Assembly (NCBI GenBank): GCA_027924585.1
Contig: BSBM01000870.1
Location: forward strand, 2,232,001 to 2,296,000
DNA: 64,000 nucleotides
Direction of reading: 5' to 3'
Source of the DNA: Larix kaempferi
Taxonomy: Eukaryota; Streptophyta; Pinopsida; Pinales; Pinaceae
This document shows, one piece after another, positions 9,222-19,114 of the stretch. The position numbers were made by a program, and so were the translations under genes. Position 1 is the stretch's first letter. The number at the start of each line of letters is the position of its first letter. The notes under the pieces were generated by a model, which had not been told where the DNA came from, did no database searches, and worked only from the letters and a program-made list of their open reading frames with translations.

Positions 9222-9669
9222 GGTCCAAATTATTCATCTCGTAGAGAGCTGCTCTGTAATCTGGGATGTCAGGACAGTGATGTGAGTAGTGGCCGTAAAT
9301 ACCGCATATCGTACAAGGGTGGTTGGTACGTAGTGATTTATCACGAGGCATGGGGTTTGAGTTGATTTTGACAACTGGGATGTTGGGGTCATCGTCAAGC
9401 ATTTTCCTGTGTTCTTGTAATGCAGGTAACTGTGGACACTGATGGGTTGGATGGCCTAACTCATCACACAACGAGCATTTTGGAGGAGCACGGAATACGG
9501 GGGGAGGTTTAACTGCCTTGGGTGGGGGTACCGCAGTGTATGGTTGTGGGCCTCTGCCCCAAGTGGGCCTGATGAGAGGAGGGGGATTCGTAGATGACGA
9601 AGGAGTAGTGATACCGGGAGGTGGTTGGGTAGAAGTGACAATGGGTTGCACCGGTTTGCAGGATGACAA
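9196..9669 (-). CDS. Zinc-knuckle segment (two CCHC motifs) downstream of protease
   Basis: The 157-residue frame has a proline-rich first half and two CX2CX4HX4C knuckles, CSLCDELGHPTHQC (residues 65-78) and CTICGIYGHYSHHC (119-132). Such knuckles bind RNA in gag nucleocapsids. Here they lie after the protease, although a very similar knuckle (CSICGVYGHYTHAC, 11097-11138) sits at the usual gag end. The second knuckle is nearly identical in wording to the gag one, which suggests duplication. Confidence 0.8.
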   Translation of the reverse strand: MSSCKPVQPIVTSTQPPPGITTPSSSTNPPPLIRPTWGRGPQPYTAVPPPKAVKPPPVFRAPPKCSLCDELGHPTHQCPQLPALQEHRKMLDDDPNIPVVKINSNPMPRDKSLRTNHPCTICGIYGHYSHHCPDIPDYRAALYEMNNLDLETAPPHN

Positions 9670-10105
9670 TTGGTGTCGGCGGGGGAATGGGAGGCGAAAT
9701 GTACCACACGGGTAATCCCAATGTTAACCCGGGGAGACTAAGGGTAGCCATAACCAGAGCGCTTACTACGCCCGAGGGAGGGAATAGAAAGGGGATGGTG
9801 TGGATGGGTGTAACACCGATGTGACTAGGGACCAATGGTGGTTTAGGGAACAAGGGTGGCTGATTATTGGGCGTTTGTGTATTGTGGGAAAGAGTACAGA
9901 GGTTAGCGATGTGGGTCTCCGGTGACAGTGGTGAAATAGATTGGAATGTAGAAGTCATTGGCGCATCGGAGTAAAGTCCAGGTCCCACGGAGGAAACAAA
10001 CGAGGTAGTTGCACGACAAACAAGTTGTTCAACCATGGGGAGAACATTTTTAGGTGCGACGGGGGCCTTGGGATCGTAATAGGTAAGTTGGTCGACCTTG
10101 ACCAC
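9509..10105 (-). CDS. Proline/serine-rich linker of element 1
   Basis: A 198-residue frame continues in sense from the protease frame (RVVKVDQLTYYDPKAP matches the usual sequence after a Tat protease). It becomes a low-complexity P/S/T-rich stretch ending in another frame over the zinc-knuckle part. It has no catalytic motif and is probably a spacer of the polyprotein. Confidence 0.55.
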   Translation of the reverse strand: MVKVDQLTYYDPKAPVAPKNVLPMVEQLVCRATTSFVSSVGPGLYSDAPMTSTFQSISPLSPETHIANLCTLSHNTQTPNNQPPLFPKPPLVPSHIGVTPIHTIPFLFPPSGVVSALVMATLSLPGLTLGLPVWYISPPIPPPTPIVILQTGATHCHFYPTTSRYHYSFVIYESPSSHQAHLGQRPTTIHCGTPTQGS

Positions 10106-10112
10106 GCGTCCC

Positions 10113-10830
10113 TCATGGGGAGAACATCATAGTACGAAAAACGGATGAGGAAACCGCCCGCATGGCATACATGTAGCTGCGACCCAGTAAGAGGTTATAA
10201 TCGAGTTGGGCATTGATGACCTCAATGTCAATGAGCATGGTTTTACCAGCCAGTTGGACGGGTACATTAGCAAATAGACCTTGGGGTTGAGCTGAAACGG
10301 CCGTCATAGGCTCGCAATGCAGTGGTGGACTGCTAGAGAGTAGGGGATCCCAACTTCTGCCAAATGAATGTGGACATAACGCATGTAGAGGCCCCTTCAT
10401 CGATAATGCACCGATAGATGACAAGATTTTGAACGGAAACGGAAACTTGGAATGCTAAAGTGGAAGGCAAGCGTGGTTCGGATTGGTCCGAATCGAATGC
10501 CATCAGTTGTGAATCATTGGGGTCAATAGCGTCAATGGTAGAGAGCAAAGTCTTGCGCTGTGAAAGACAGTTTTTTAAGACTTCTAAAGCAGACATGGCT
10601 GCAGGGGATTGGGCTAAGTCATCTACAATGTTGTAATTCGACACAACACGAGCATTGGGATTATTGTTGGTGCGACGAAGTGGGAAGCGATATGCTTTAG
10701 AAGCGCCCTCGAGTGGAGCCGGAGGTATACGTAATGTCTGATCTGTGGGATGGACGTTAGTGTTCTTATCGGCGGGGGGGGGCTTCAGGGGTAGAGACAT
10801 ATTGGTTCTGGCGGGTTTGGAGGTTGGCAT
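10113..10830 (-). pseudogene. Element 1 aspartic protease (retropepsin) region, one frameshift
   Basis: Two overlapping frames (10333-10830 and 10113-10424) together cover a Tat-type protease. The first has the upstream helix SPAAMSALEVLKNCLSQRK and the active-site box CIIDEGASTCVM (catalytic D144). The second has the C-terminal flap and core block LDYNLLLGRSYMYAM. The usual D-S/T-G-A box reads D-E-G-A here, an unusual substitution that may inactivate it. The protease normally cuts gag and pol; here it would serve only gag and aRNH. Confidence 0.78.
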
Positions 10831-12445
10831 CTGTGGATGACATCATCAACAAGTGGTGAGTATCTGAATCGAACATGGGTTGATCAGGAGCGGCATAAGT
10901 GATTTGTTGTGGTGGCACGTTGCCCTGAGGGGGAGCTAATGGTTGAGTGTTCACTACGCCTTGGTTTGGAAAGGGGTTTTGCAGCACCAAAGGTTGATTT
11001 TGAGGTGGTGGAGGGTTGGGTGGCGGCTGAGGAGCCGCTTGTCCCTTAGCGATGGGCATCGTCAGTCTAGAGTTGCCGAGCTCGCTCCAAATGTGGGCAA
11101 GCATGTGTGTAGTGGCCATAGACCCCGCAAATAGAACAAGGATGGTTTGTTCTGAGGTTATTGTTTTTGGGCTGCCTGGGATTACGATCCAGATTCTGGT
11201 TGGGAGGAGCAGCGTTGTTATTTTACAGAGGATTGGGAGGTGGAGGACCTTGATGTTGTTGTTGGTTGTTTCCGCGGTTTGGTTTGCCCACCCTGGTTGC
11301 GCTGGTTGTTTTGGTGCTGGGGCTGGTTGTGTTGTGTGTACACTTGCCCTTGAGCAGCGGGAGGATTTTGGTTTGCCACAGGTGTGGGAGCAGGTTGCGG
11401 TGCATAATAAGCTGGCAGGGGCTGGAGGTGGTCCAGTTACCTGCTGGGGTTGTTGGTAACCCTGAGCTATTAGAGGTGTTGGGCTAGCTGTCCCAGCTTG
11501 CTGCGGGTAATACATTGGTTGAGGTGCGGCTGGGGGGGGGTATGCAGGTGGTGCATGACCAAAGCACTGAGGTGGACATGAGGGTCCATGGGTATGGTGG
11601 TGATGTGCCATGGCAGCATATGAACTGGTTGCTCCAGATTGAGATGTAGCCTGCGAAAGGTCGGGACCATGGCTAGGATGTGCAATGGAAAAGGTTTGGG
11701 GATGTGAGGCCATACGACCAATGATGCCATCAGCGGCATGCGATGCCCCCGGTGCATCGTGTTGGGATGACTCACCCCGAGGGGCGTCTGGTATAATGGT
11801 ATACAGATAACCCGACTGGGCGTAAATGAGGTCAAACTGTTGGGCTTTGAGGATGGCCTCTTCTTCAGACTGGGGTCGTTCGGATGCCACATCCTTGGCA
11901 ATGAGAGGGAGAAGGGACTTTAGGAACCAATCTAAGAATATGCGGTCGTCTAAATTGATTTTGCAGAGGCTTTGGCATCTACGCCACTCATGAATGTAGT
12001 TAGTGATGTGGGTGGCCGTGTTCTGTCTGCAAGACAGTAGGATCTCGACTCCCGCGTCATAGCGGACGGGTAACTGGAAGAACTGCAGGAAGGTCGAGGC
12101 AAGGGAGGTAAAGGTGGCATGGGTCCCATGGGGCTGCTCGATATACCACTTGGCTGCAGAGCCAGTGAAGGTGCGCTGTAACAGACGGAGGTGGACAAAG
12201 TCGTCCACTATGGAGTTGGAGGAACACCATAGATGGAAGGACATGATATGGTTCTGGGGGTCCTCACCTGCCTTGCCCTCAAACTTAGGGATGTCGGAGG
12301 GGAGTTTGGTGGGCATGTGAGGCCACGCAGGGTCATGTCGGATAGGATCATTGGTTAACCTAGCTAATTCTGGTAAGTTCAGACTCGCCATGTATGGTAA
12401 GCTAGCAGATGAATGTGGCGTTGTGACTGGGACATGACTAGTCAT
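10766..12445 (-). CDS. Element 1 gag capsid frame
   Basis: This 559-residue frame is the longest in the window. Residues about 40-210 are a retrotransposon gag domain: KLPSDIPKFEGKAGEDPQNHI, RLLQRTFTGSAAKWYIEQP, FLQFF.LPVRYDAGVEIL and NYIHEWRRCQSL. A long H/P/Q/A-rich tail follows. The nucleocapsid CCHC knuckle (CSICGVYGHYTHAC, 11097-11138) is in another frame, so this reading has shifted before its C-terminus. Gag would assemble particles that package the element RNA. The N-terminus is probably longer (next entry). Upstream lie the leader and primer site. Confidence 0.85.
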   Translation of the reverse strand: MTSHVPVTTPHSSASLPYMASLNLPELARLTNDPIRHDPAWPHMPTKLPSDIPKFEGKAGEDPQNHIMSFHLWCSSNSIVDDFVHLRLLQRTFTGSAAKWYIEQPHGTHATFTSLASTFLQFFQLPVRYDAGVEILLSCRQNTATHITNYIHEWRRCQSLCKINLDDRIFLDWFLKSLLPLIAKDVASERPQSEEEAILKAQQFDLIYAQSGYLYTIIPDAPRGESSQHDAPGASHAADGIIGRMASHPQTFSIAHPSHGPDLSQATSQSGATSSYAAMAHHHHTHGPSCPPQCFGHAPPAYPPPAAPQPMYYPQQAGTASPTPLIAQGYQQPQQVTGPPPAPASLLCTATCSHTCGKPKSSRCSRASVHTTQPAPAPKQPAQPGWANQTAETTNNNIKVLHLPILCKITTLLLPTRIWIVIPGSPKTITSEQTILVLFAGSMATTHMLAHIWSELGNSRLTMPIAKGQAAPQPPPNPPPPQNQPLVLQNPFPNQGVVNTQPLAPPQGNVPPQQITYAAPDQPMFDSDTHHLLMMSSTDANLQTRQNQYVSTPEAPPRR

Positions 12446-13105
12446 GGTGGTTATGATGTAGGGGTCCAGTAGCGCTTAAAGGTATGCTAGGTATTGAAGG
12501 TATGTGTCCTCCAATAGTTGTGGTTTGGTATGGGCCAGCGCTTCCAAGTGCAACATGGGTTACACCCGGGTTAGGAATAGTAGTAGGGATTCCTGGGATA
12601 TGGGTTGTGGAAATGAGAGGGGGTGTGACCCCTATGTTCGACGTACCCGTAATAGGAGGTGGTCCTGTGTTGGGCATCCCTAAAAATGGAGTGTCCCCCC
12701 ATATTAGGCATACCTAGGGGGGTGGTTTTTGCCATGGATGGCACCGCAGTAGAAGGGTCTGTGGATGTATCTCCTATGGTGCTAGTAAAAAGTGGGTCGA
12801 ATTGTGTCCCAGCCATGAGGTTGGTTGGTAATAACTCGGTAGGGTTTTTGGATTCTGCCTCAAAATCTAATGTGAAGTGAGGCGCGTCAGAATCGAATGA
12901 CTGTCTGTTCGATCGACGATGTTTCGAGTCAAGGGATAAGGATCTGCGTCGGTGACGTGGAGAGCCAAGTAGACTGAACTCTGGGAGTTCGCCCTGAAGA
13001 CGACGAGAGCGTCTAAAATTATCAATGGTGAGAAAAAAGTTTTTTGTGAAAAAATCTTTTGTGTAAAATGGTAATGTATAAAAAAACTCAAAACCCTAAT
13101 GCAAC
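12438..13105 (-). pseudogene. Frameshifted N-terminal extension of element 1 gag
   Basis: One open frame runs from a stop near 13105 through RRSRRLQGELPEFSLLGSP and MAGTQFDP (12816). A G/C-run shift near 12700 leads to a second frame (12438-12677) rich in G, P, T and I, and another shift leads to the main gag frame. No ATG occurs before 12816 in the first frame. This looks like a basic, then low-complexity, gag N-terminus broken twice. Confidence 0.55.
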
Positions 13106-13170
13106 CAAGGGTGCAAGAAGGGGAGTGAAAATGAAGGCTCTCAGGCCAAAAAAATCAACCTAAAAAAATG

Positions 13171-13202
13171 CACTTATTATAGCAGCTATGCTATAATAAG
13201 TG
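13171..13202 (-). repeat. Perfect 14-bp stem, 4-base loop hairpin ahead of gag
   Basis: CACTTATTATAGCA, loop GCTA, then the exact reverse complement TGCTATAATAAGTG. It lies about 70 bp upstream of the gag frame and is followed by a direct repeat of TGGAGGGATGCAAAAAATGG (13201 and 13229). Its position between leader and gag would suit an RNA packaging or translational signal, but this is inference. Confidence 0.8.
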
Positions 13203-14342
13203 GAGGGATGCAAAAAATGGTCAAAGTGGAGGGATGCAAAAAATGGTCAAAGTACCAACATGCAAACAACTTCTAGAAAAAAGAGGTGCTACTAGACCAA
13301 AGGTGGATTGTATGATGCAAACACCTAACTAAAAGTATTGTGAATCAACAAACGATATTCTCTACAAGGTGATGAAATCCAAGTCAGACAATATTGAGTG
13401 TTGAATCAACGGCTAGATATCCCCCTACCAGGAGGGACACCGGGTAATCAATCCTAAAGAATGGCAACTAGGATACTCCGTTCATGACACGTCCAGAAAA
13501 GGTAAATCTGTCGTTTGGTCCTTTTACCGCAATACCCCCATACAGGGATATCCCGAGAACTGCGAATGGTAGCCTTCGGTTACTGAATGGATTTCAGTAT
13601 TCCACTCAGACTTTCGGAACCATTCTCGCGACTTCAATCCTCCTAGGGGAGAGGCCTTCCGATAAACTGGTTATGACCGTGCCAACAAATACTAGGAGAT
13701 TTTGGTTCCCTAATGGACAACAACTATGTCTCAAATGTAATAACTGAGGGGTGTTATTGGAACACCTATCCCCTCAGTACTACCTAGCTACAAAGTTCTT
13801 TTAAGTGTTCCCCAAGTGGGGTTAAAAGTGGGTTGAAGTTAGGGTAAATTTTAAGGCTCAGTTTAAATTATGTGTTTGAGTGGGTGCACGTGTGGTATTT
13901 TAAACTGAATTTGAGAAATTAAATGCTTTGCAGAAAATATTCAAAAAACAAAGGATCTTTTGAAATAGAAAAGCAAATAATATGACTTCTTCAATAAATG
14001 GAAATTAAATGCTTTGCAAAAACTATTCAAAAAACAAAGGATCTTTTGAAATAGGAAAGCAAATAATATGACTTCTTAAAGAAATAAATGGATTTCTTTT
14101 TCAAAAATTGCTATGGGCAAAATATCAAGGAAGTAAACAGCAAATTTTTTTATCTAGATAAAATGCAAAATAAATCCTTCTTTCAATTTCTGAAAATTTT
14201 TAAACAGACTTTTTTAAAGGTGCATTCTAAATAGTAAAATTTTCCTATGGTTGTAAACAATGCTGGAATTTTAGTACTGTAAAATGTGCTATGTGGGCAG
14301 AAAATACAGTAAAAAATTAATTTTTTAAACGGATTGGCCGAA

Positions 14343-14600
14343 TGGAAAAAATGGCATCGCGGGTTTTGACAGAACAACCGCGATGGACCGCGCGGGTTTC
14401 TGTCGCACAGTCGCGATGGGCAGCGCGGGTTTCAGCCGCGAAGCCGCGATGGACCGCACGGGATTTCGTCACACAGTCGCGATGTGCAGCGCAGAAAATG
14501 TCTGCGAAGCCGCGATGTGCAGTGCGCTAATTGGCCGTGAAGCCGCGATGAACCGCGCGGAAAAGAGCCGCGCAGTCGCAATGAGCCGCACGACTGTCAG
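14343..14600. repeat. GC-rich CGCGATG repeat block in the element 1 leader
   Basis: About eight imperfect units of 18-36 bp carry CCGCGATGGACCGCGCGGG or GTCGCGATG. The same CGCGATGG/CATCGCGGGTTTTGA words occur in the PMD leader intron (6405-6546), the only two such blocks in the window. The base composition is far from that of the AT-rich surroundings. Confidence 0.85.
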
Positions 14601-14813
14601 GCAAAAAGCCGCGAGGCGAAAGCCGTATGCCGACGCTGAAAAATGAACCCGAAAATGACGATTTCGGGCTGTTAATGGCAATAAAATGGGCCAAGATCTA
14701 GAACAACAATGGATCTGCTGTCTAGGGTGGCAGATCTATGAATTAAACTAACTAATACTAACAAAAATTAAGATCTAAAGCAAAAAATAAAATTTTGAGA
14801 TCTAAAGATTCAA

Positions 14814-14829
14814 GCCAGCGGAGTCGCCA
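14814..14829 (-). promoter_or_regulatory. Primer binding site of element 1
   Basis: Read on the minus strand, TGGCGACTCCGCTGGC starts 5 bases inside the 5' LTR. It resembles the tRNA-Arg-type primer site I recall for Tat/Ogre elements; the tRNA assignment is from memory and needs a search. Confidence 0.75.
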
Positions 14830-14834
14830 AAAAC

Positions 14835-15538
14835 TGTTGGCTTGGTTTTGCAACCAAGCTTAGTGCAATGGGCACCTGCTAACTAGTAGCAGCAGTTTCA
14901 ATAGTAAGCAAAAACAATAAACTAAATCTAAATCTAAACTAAACTAGCATGTGCATTTTTGAATTAAAAACAAGAACAAGAAATATAAGAAATAATTTTG
15001 TATTGAAAATGGGGGCAAGCAAGTGCTTGCAATAATAATACCTCCAAGTGATGAAGATAGTTGAGAAGCTCCAAGGGGTGAGCAACTCCAAACTCCAAAG
15101 GGTCCTTTCTCCAAGGTTGATACAATGGCCAAAAGCTCAAGGGAGATTTTGGCAGCATGAGGATAGGAAGATGGATGGATGTGAAATGAGGAGCCCCTAC
15201 CATCTTTTTATAGGTTTTGGTGGTGGGGAATACCATTGTGGTTTTGTGGAAACCAATGGTATTGACCAACATGGTTTAGGTACTTTTCCCTCCTTTTTCC
15301 TTTTTTGAATAAAATTAATATTTTTATTCCCTTTTTAATATTTTTGGGAATTTTGGACCCTTTTTGAGGGTTTTTTATGCTTTTTTAGGAAAAATAATCT
15401 TTTTGAGTGGGAAAAGGGGTGTATTAAGGTCTTTTGGTGACCTTTTGTTGGCTTTAGAGGCTCAGATGGTGGAAAAAGTGGACAAATGGTTCATGTGAAT
15501 AAGGAAATGAGCTAGTGAGCACTTTTTAGGTGTTAACA
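14835..15538 (-). repeat. Element 1 right (5') LTR
   Basis: A 704-bp LTR with TGTTGG...TTAACA ends; read on the minus strand it starts TGTTAACACC. It is nearly identical to 3262-3962. It carries no coding capacity; a short frame at 15048-15308 is an accident repeated in both LTRs. Confidence 0.93.
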
Positions 15539-15543
15539 ATAGG

Positions 15544-16218
15544 ACTGGATCGTCCCTGGACCTCGGTTCAAAAGGTACATGATAGGACTGGATCGTCCCT
15601 GAACCTCGGTTCAAAAGGTACATGATAGGATTGTATCATCCATGGACCTATGTCCTCAAGAGAGCGGGATTGATCACCCTATAATATGATCATGTGTGTT
15701 GCAGGGTATGCTTCTATTGTGTGTACTTGACTGATGAGGATATTTTTATTGATGAGGATACTTGTATTGATGTACTGATACTTGTATTGATGAGGATACT
15801 TGTATGTATACTTGTATTGATGAGGATACTTGTATTGATGATGTGTATACTTGTATTGATGTGGATACTAATCGTGATGATCTAGATGACGATGCTGCTA
15901 ATCGTGTGATGATGATGCTGATGATCGTGTGATGACGATGATGATGATCGTGTCATGACGATGCTGATGATCGTGTGATGACGATACTGATGATCGTGTG
16001 ATGACGATGCTGATGATCGTGAGGATCCAGATGTTGATGTTGCTGTAGCTGTTTGAGTGTTGCAGAAGATAAAGACTCAGTACTTAAGATGTTAATGTTC
16101 CAGTAACTGCTTGAGTTACTGATGATTTTGAGAAAGCTTCCAATGATTTATAGATGTATCATGTATGATGTTGATGACTCCTTGCTCGTGCAGATGCTGT
16201 TATAATATCCTTCTCGTT
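15544..16218 (+). repeat. Copia-1 3' untranslated repeats, right of element 1
   Basis: The roughly 45-bp GATCGTCCCTGGACCTCGG units continue for about 100 bp. Two microsatellite-like tracts follow: GATGAGGATACTTGTATT units (about 15730-15870) and GATGATCGTGTGATGACGATGCT units (about 15890-16030). The rest, to 16218, is unique and non-coding. Confidence 0.8.
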
Positions 16219-16834
16219 AAGGGGGGAGTGTTGAAATATTGTAACTTCAAAGAATAATATATTTTTACTTTATTATTCCGGATATGTTTCATTCCTCCGT
16301 GAAGATCTTATTTTATATCCGGAGATGTTTATTCCTCCATCAGAATATGGTAATTTTTGGGTTATTAGACTTCCCTAGTGGGGGTCGGCCCTGTATGTGT
16401 TATGTGGGTTAAAGGGTTATTAGACCACCCTAGAGGGGTCGGCCCAGTCAGTTGGAATGGGGCATTTAGCCCAGTAATTAAGTTGGAGTTGACGTAGCTT
16501 GTGAAAAGTCAGTCGGGGAATAAGTATAAGTAGAGGAGGATGTTCGTCACTTATCTCACTCATTCATTCACTTGTGAGTGGCGCACTTGTGTGAGAGAGG
16601 TTTGCTATGGAGGAGGAGGAGCTCATGTCTTTGGTTTACATCTTTGTATTTGCTGATCATCTATATTGAGGAAGCTTTGCTGGGTTTTCTACCCCATGAG
16701 GGTTTCCCAGGATAAATCTGTGTCTCTTGTGTTTATGCTATGCTTGTTGTTTCTTCAATGATCCTGTATATGCTATTATTGTGAAATGGAATGTAATGCT
16801 GATATTTTCTGTCTGACCATATTGAATCTTAACA
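16219..16834 (+). repeat. Copia-1 polypurine tract and 3' LTR
   Basis: The tract AAGGGGGGAG (16219-16228) precedes an LTR of 606 bp (16229-16834) with TGTTGAAATATTG...CTTAACA ends. Inside are TGGGTTATTAGAC, GGTCGGCCC and GTGCGCCACTC-like words, also found in the Copia-2 LTRs, so the families are related. The last bases before it carry the typical purine run of copia elements. The 5' LTR is outside the window. Confidence 0.85.
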
Positions 16835-17668
16835 GTTGTAGCACTCCATCATCATTTCTGGTGTCACATTCCACCGAATTTCGAATGGTTTCTCTTTCGG
16901 TACTGCTAGTTCAGATATATTCTCACGGATCGCTTGTAGCGCACTATGGATGAAGGGGTTCTCATATGAGAAACAAAATGTTTGGCTAAATCCAAGTGTT
17001 AGTTGCTCCCGAGAAGTCGTTCCGCGTCATAATTCCACTACGACATACCAACTCCGCGGTACTTCATTGAATGTGTGAACGAATGCATGGACTCACTCCT
17101 CTTTTGCTTGTAATCCCCATTTGCTTTCACACTCAGCCAAATGCACCTTCGGGTCTCTTCTTCCGTCAAACTTCCTTCAGTTATGTCCTTACGCTTCACC
17201 GAACCTAACCGTCATTAGGTGGTGACATAGTGGCCAAGTATTGATATTAGACTTGTGCGCTGCCCACCAGCGCGCAGGAGTAGCCTTCAAGGCTTTCTAC
17301 AAGGCCAATAAACGTTGCGGTTCCGCCACCTTTTCCTCGAATTCCTTGAGAAAGGTGCTTAAATTTGGAAATCCCTCATATGTTGGTAGCACGCACTCCT
17401 CTGTGGCTACCCATCGTAATGACTGTGTGATCTGGGCACACCTTCTAAATGACACTTCATGCATCTGGTTTTTCCAGTTCTCGAGTGCCTCATTCGAATC
17501 CGACGACGCCGAACTGACACTGCGGCATCCCAATTCTTCGTCTGCAGTAGGATTAATGTAATCCTCAGATATATTGTATATGCTATCCCATCCCTCCGTA
17601 AATTTGTCTCTCGCCAGTTCGACATATCGTTTCCCTTCCACAGGATCTAGAGGTGCCACGACCCTCAT
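16835..17668 (-). pseudogene. Second gag-like domain of the minus-strand gypsy element, downstream of protease
   Basis: The minus strand reads RVVAPLDPVEGKRYVELARD, then an acidic/serine stretch, ENWKNQMHEVSFRRCAQIT, GFPNLSTFLKEFEEKV and ALKATPARWWAAHK, and then decays toward 16850. The last part (FL.EFE.KV, ATPARWW...HK) has the look of a gag capsid domain. It follows, rather than precedes, the protease. An in-frame stop lies just before ALKATPARWW. Copia-1 ends at 16834, so the pol genes and 3' LTR of this element should lie left of the window. Confidence 0.6.
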
Positions 17669-17683
17669 TTCGCGATTCTCAAA

Positions 17684-18211
17684 TTACATAGTTCGCTTCT
17701 TAAATTTGATAACAGCTAGGTTGTCGATTGCCCAGTCAATCCCTAGTAGCAATGGGTAGGGACTGGTATTGTCCACAATCTCAATTACATCAAAATCGAC
17801 ATAGGTCCCGAGGCCCTCAATCTCAATGGGAAGTTGGTACACCCGACCAAGTGGAGTAACCTTACTCTGATTTCCTAATCGCAACTGTACTAGTGACCAG
17901 GCCAACTGCGGTTTCCCCATTATCTGCCATCTTTGTTTGGTCAGGATGTTGACATCCGACCCCAGGTCCAAGATAATTGACTCGACATCAAATGGTCTAA
18001 TTTGTGCTGACATTCGCATCTCTCGCCCCGTTTTCCTCTTGTGTATGCGATTAACCTTTTGATCCTGGCATGCACCCTCCGGTCGATTCAATAGATTGGA
18101 TATCTCCTCTAGCGCATCCTGATCCTTTTCCAACTCCAAACAACTCTTTAAGAAGGCTTTTAAGGTATTAGCCTTTACCTGCGACTTCGTCCTGTTGAAC
18201 GTCGGTGGCAT
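17684..18211 (-). CDS. Aspartic protease of the minus-strand gypsy element
   Basis: A 175-residue frame has a typical gypsy retropepsin: active-site box SIILDLGSDVNIL, flap region RLGNQSKVTPLGRV.QLPIEI and C-terminal block SPYPLLLGIDWAIDN. The D-L-G-S triad variant is common in plant gypsy elements. An N-terminal helical part (FLKSCLELEKDQDALEEISNLL) precedes it. The frame is open throughout, in contrast to its neighbours. Confidence 0.85.
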   Translation of the reverse strand: MPPTFNRTKSQVKANTLKAFLKSCLELEKDQDALEEISNLLNRPEGACQDQKVNRIHKRKTGREMRMSAQIRPFDVESIILDLGSDVNILTKQRWQIMGKPQLAWSLVQLRLGNQSKVTPLGRVYQLPIEIEGLGTYVDFDVIEIVDNTSPYPLLLGIDWAIDNLAVIKFKKRTM

Positions 18212-19110
18212 ATCGTAGGTAACTTCTTCATGAAGAGGTAACTACCTCCTCTGTCTCATCGCCTCCTGCGCTTCCAAGATGATATCCCTTTCTAACTTTG
18301 CATCAAAAGTGACATGTTTCCGTACTATTGGTCGAGCAGTAGCTCGTGGCCCGTCGGCTCCTGTCACCTCTCCTACTTGTGTCACTACCCCAACAATCGC
18401 ATGTTGTCTTCGAGCCTCCGTTGATATCATCTGTACAACCGGTGGATTCTTATTCTGGTTCTGCAGAGGTGGTGGTAGATTCTTGGTCTGCCATTTCACG
18501 ATGAGCCGTAGACAGTCTTCAACACCATGATCCACAACGCTGCAATTAGTGCACTGCTGCAGTATTGGATTTGGGAAATCCCTCTAATAGTGCCCCTGCT
18601 ACCCACAATTGTAGCATATAATTGGTCCTCAGCCTCGTCCAGCAGCTCCTCTGTGCCCTGCGGCAGCACCTTGAACTCCGTGGAATCCTCCTCGAGCCCC
18701 TACTCGCAGTGGGCCATATGGTTGGTATTGTGGTTGCCCATACTGCGGCTGTTGCGGTGGTCCATATGGTGGGTACTGCGCTGGAAGATACTGCATTTTC
18801 CCATACTGCTGCAGTTGGTGATTATACTGGGTTGTCGGCTAGTTATATTGCTGCTATTGCTGACCTGGTGCCTGTTCTTATCCTGCCATGAAATATGCGG
18901 CTACAGTTCTCTCCTGGAGTAGGCCATAAGCTCTGCAATTGTTTTCATCGTGGCCAATCGAATTGTAGAACTTGCAATACAAGTTCTCTAGTTTCGACAC
19001 CATCTTTTTCAAATACACACACTCCTCTAGTCGATGGCCTCTCGTTTAGCAGATACGACACCAAGGCAACCCTCCCTGACTGAGGGTATTTGGTGCACCG
19101 CATTGAAAAT
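18212..19110 (-). pseudogene. Gag-protease linker of the minus-strand gypsy element
   Basis: A 97-residue piece (18242-18535) contains HGVEDCLRLIVKWQ, a PPPLQNQNKNPP stretch and RKHVTFDAKLERDII. Further upstream the minus strand is Q/Y/P/G-rich low-complexity coding with stops (about 18540-18900). This is the variable spacer between nucleocapsid and protease; plus-strand frames here are shadows. Confidence 0.55.
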
Positions 19111-19114
19111 AGTC

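Larger units (their letters stand above)
13106..14813 (-). other. Element 1 5' leader
   Basis: The leader is non-coding. It holds a perfect hairpin (13171-13202), an 87-bp tandem duplication (about 13918-14090, unit with AAACAAAGGATCTTTTGAAATA), and a GC-rich repeat block (14343-14600). The rest is AT-rich. A plus-strand 87-residue frame at 13484-13747 has no recognisable domain and no support in element 2. Confidence 0.7.
3262..15538 (-). mobile_element. Tat-PMD element 1: non-autonomous Ty3/gypsy LTR retrotransposon with an antisense PMD gene
   Basis: The element is about 12.3 kb and lies on the minus strand. Both LTRs are full length (left 3262-3962, right 14835-15538) and differ at about ten positions by eye. 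It is flanked by a perfect 5-bp target duplication ATAGG (3257-3261 and 15539-15543). In element orientation it carries a 5' LTR, primer site (14814-14829), leader, gag, protease, proline-rich linker, two zinc knuckles, a short pre-RT stub, archaeal-type RNase H, a convergent plant mobile domain gene, tandem repeats and a 3' LTR. The RT core, the first RNase H and the integrase are absent. The second RNase H, the primer site and the long 3' region fit the Tat/Ogre branch. High LTR identity indicates fairly recent insertion. Confidence 0.93.

Noticed and set aside
11052-11487. Plus-strand frames over gag
   Set aside because: Shadows of the P/Q/H-rich gag tail on the minus strand.
13484-13747. 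87-residue plus-strand frame in the element 1 leader
   Set aside because: No recognisable domain, antisense to the leader, and no homologous frame elsewhere.
14814-14829. tRNA gene suggested by tRNA-complementary sequence
   Set aside because: Only 16 bases match a tRNA 3' end and they sit beside an LTR; this is a primer binding site. No complete tRNA or rRNA gene was seen anywhere.
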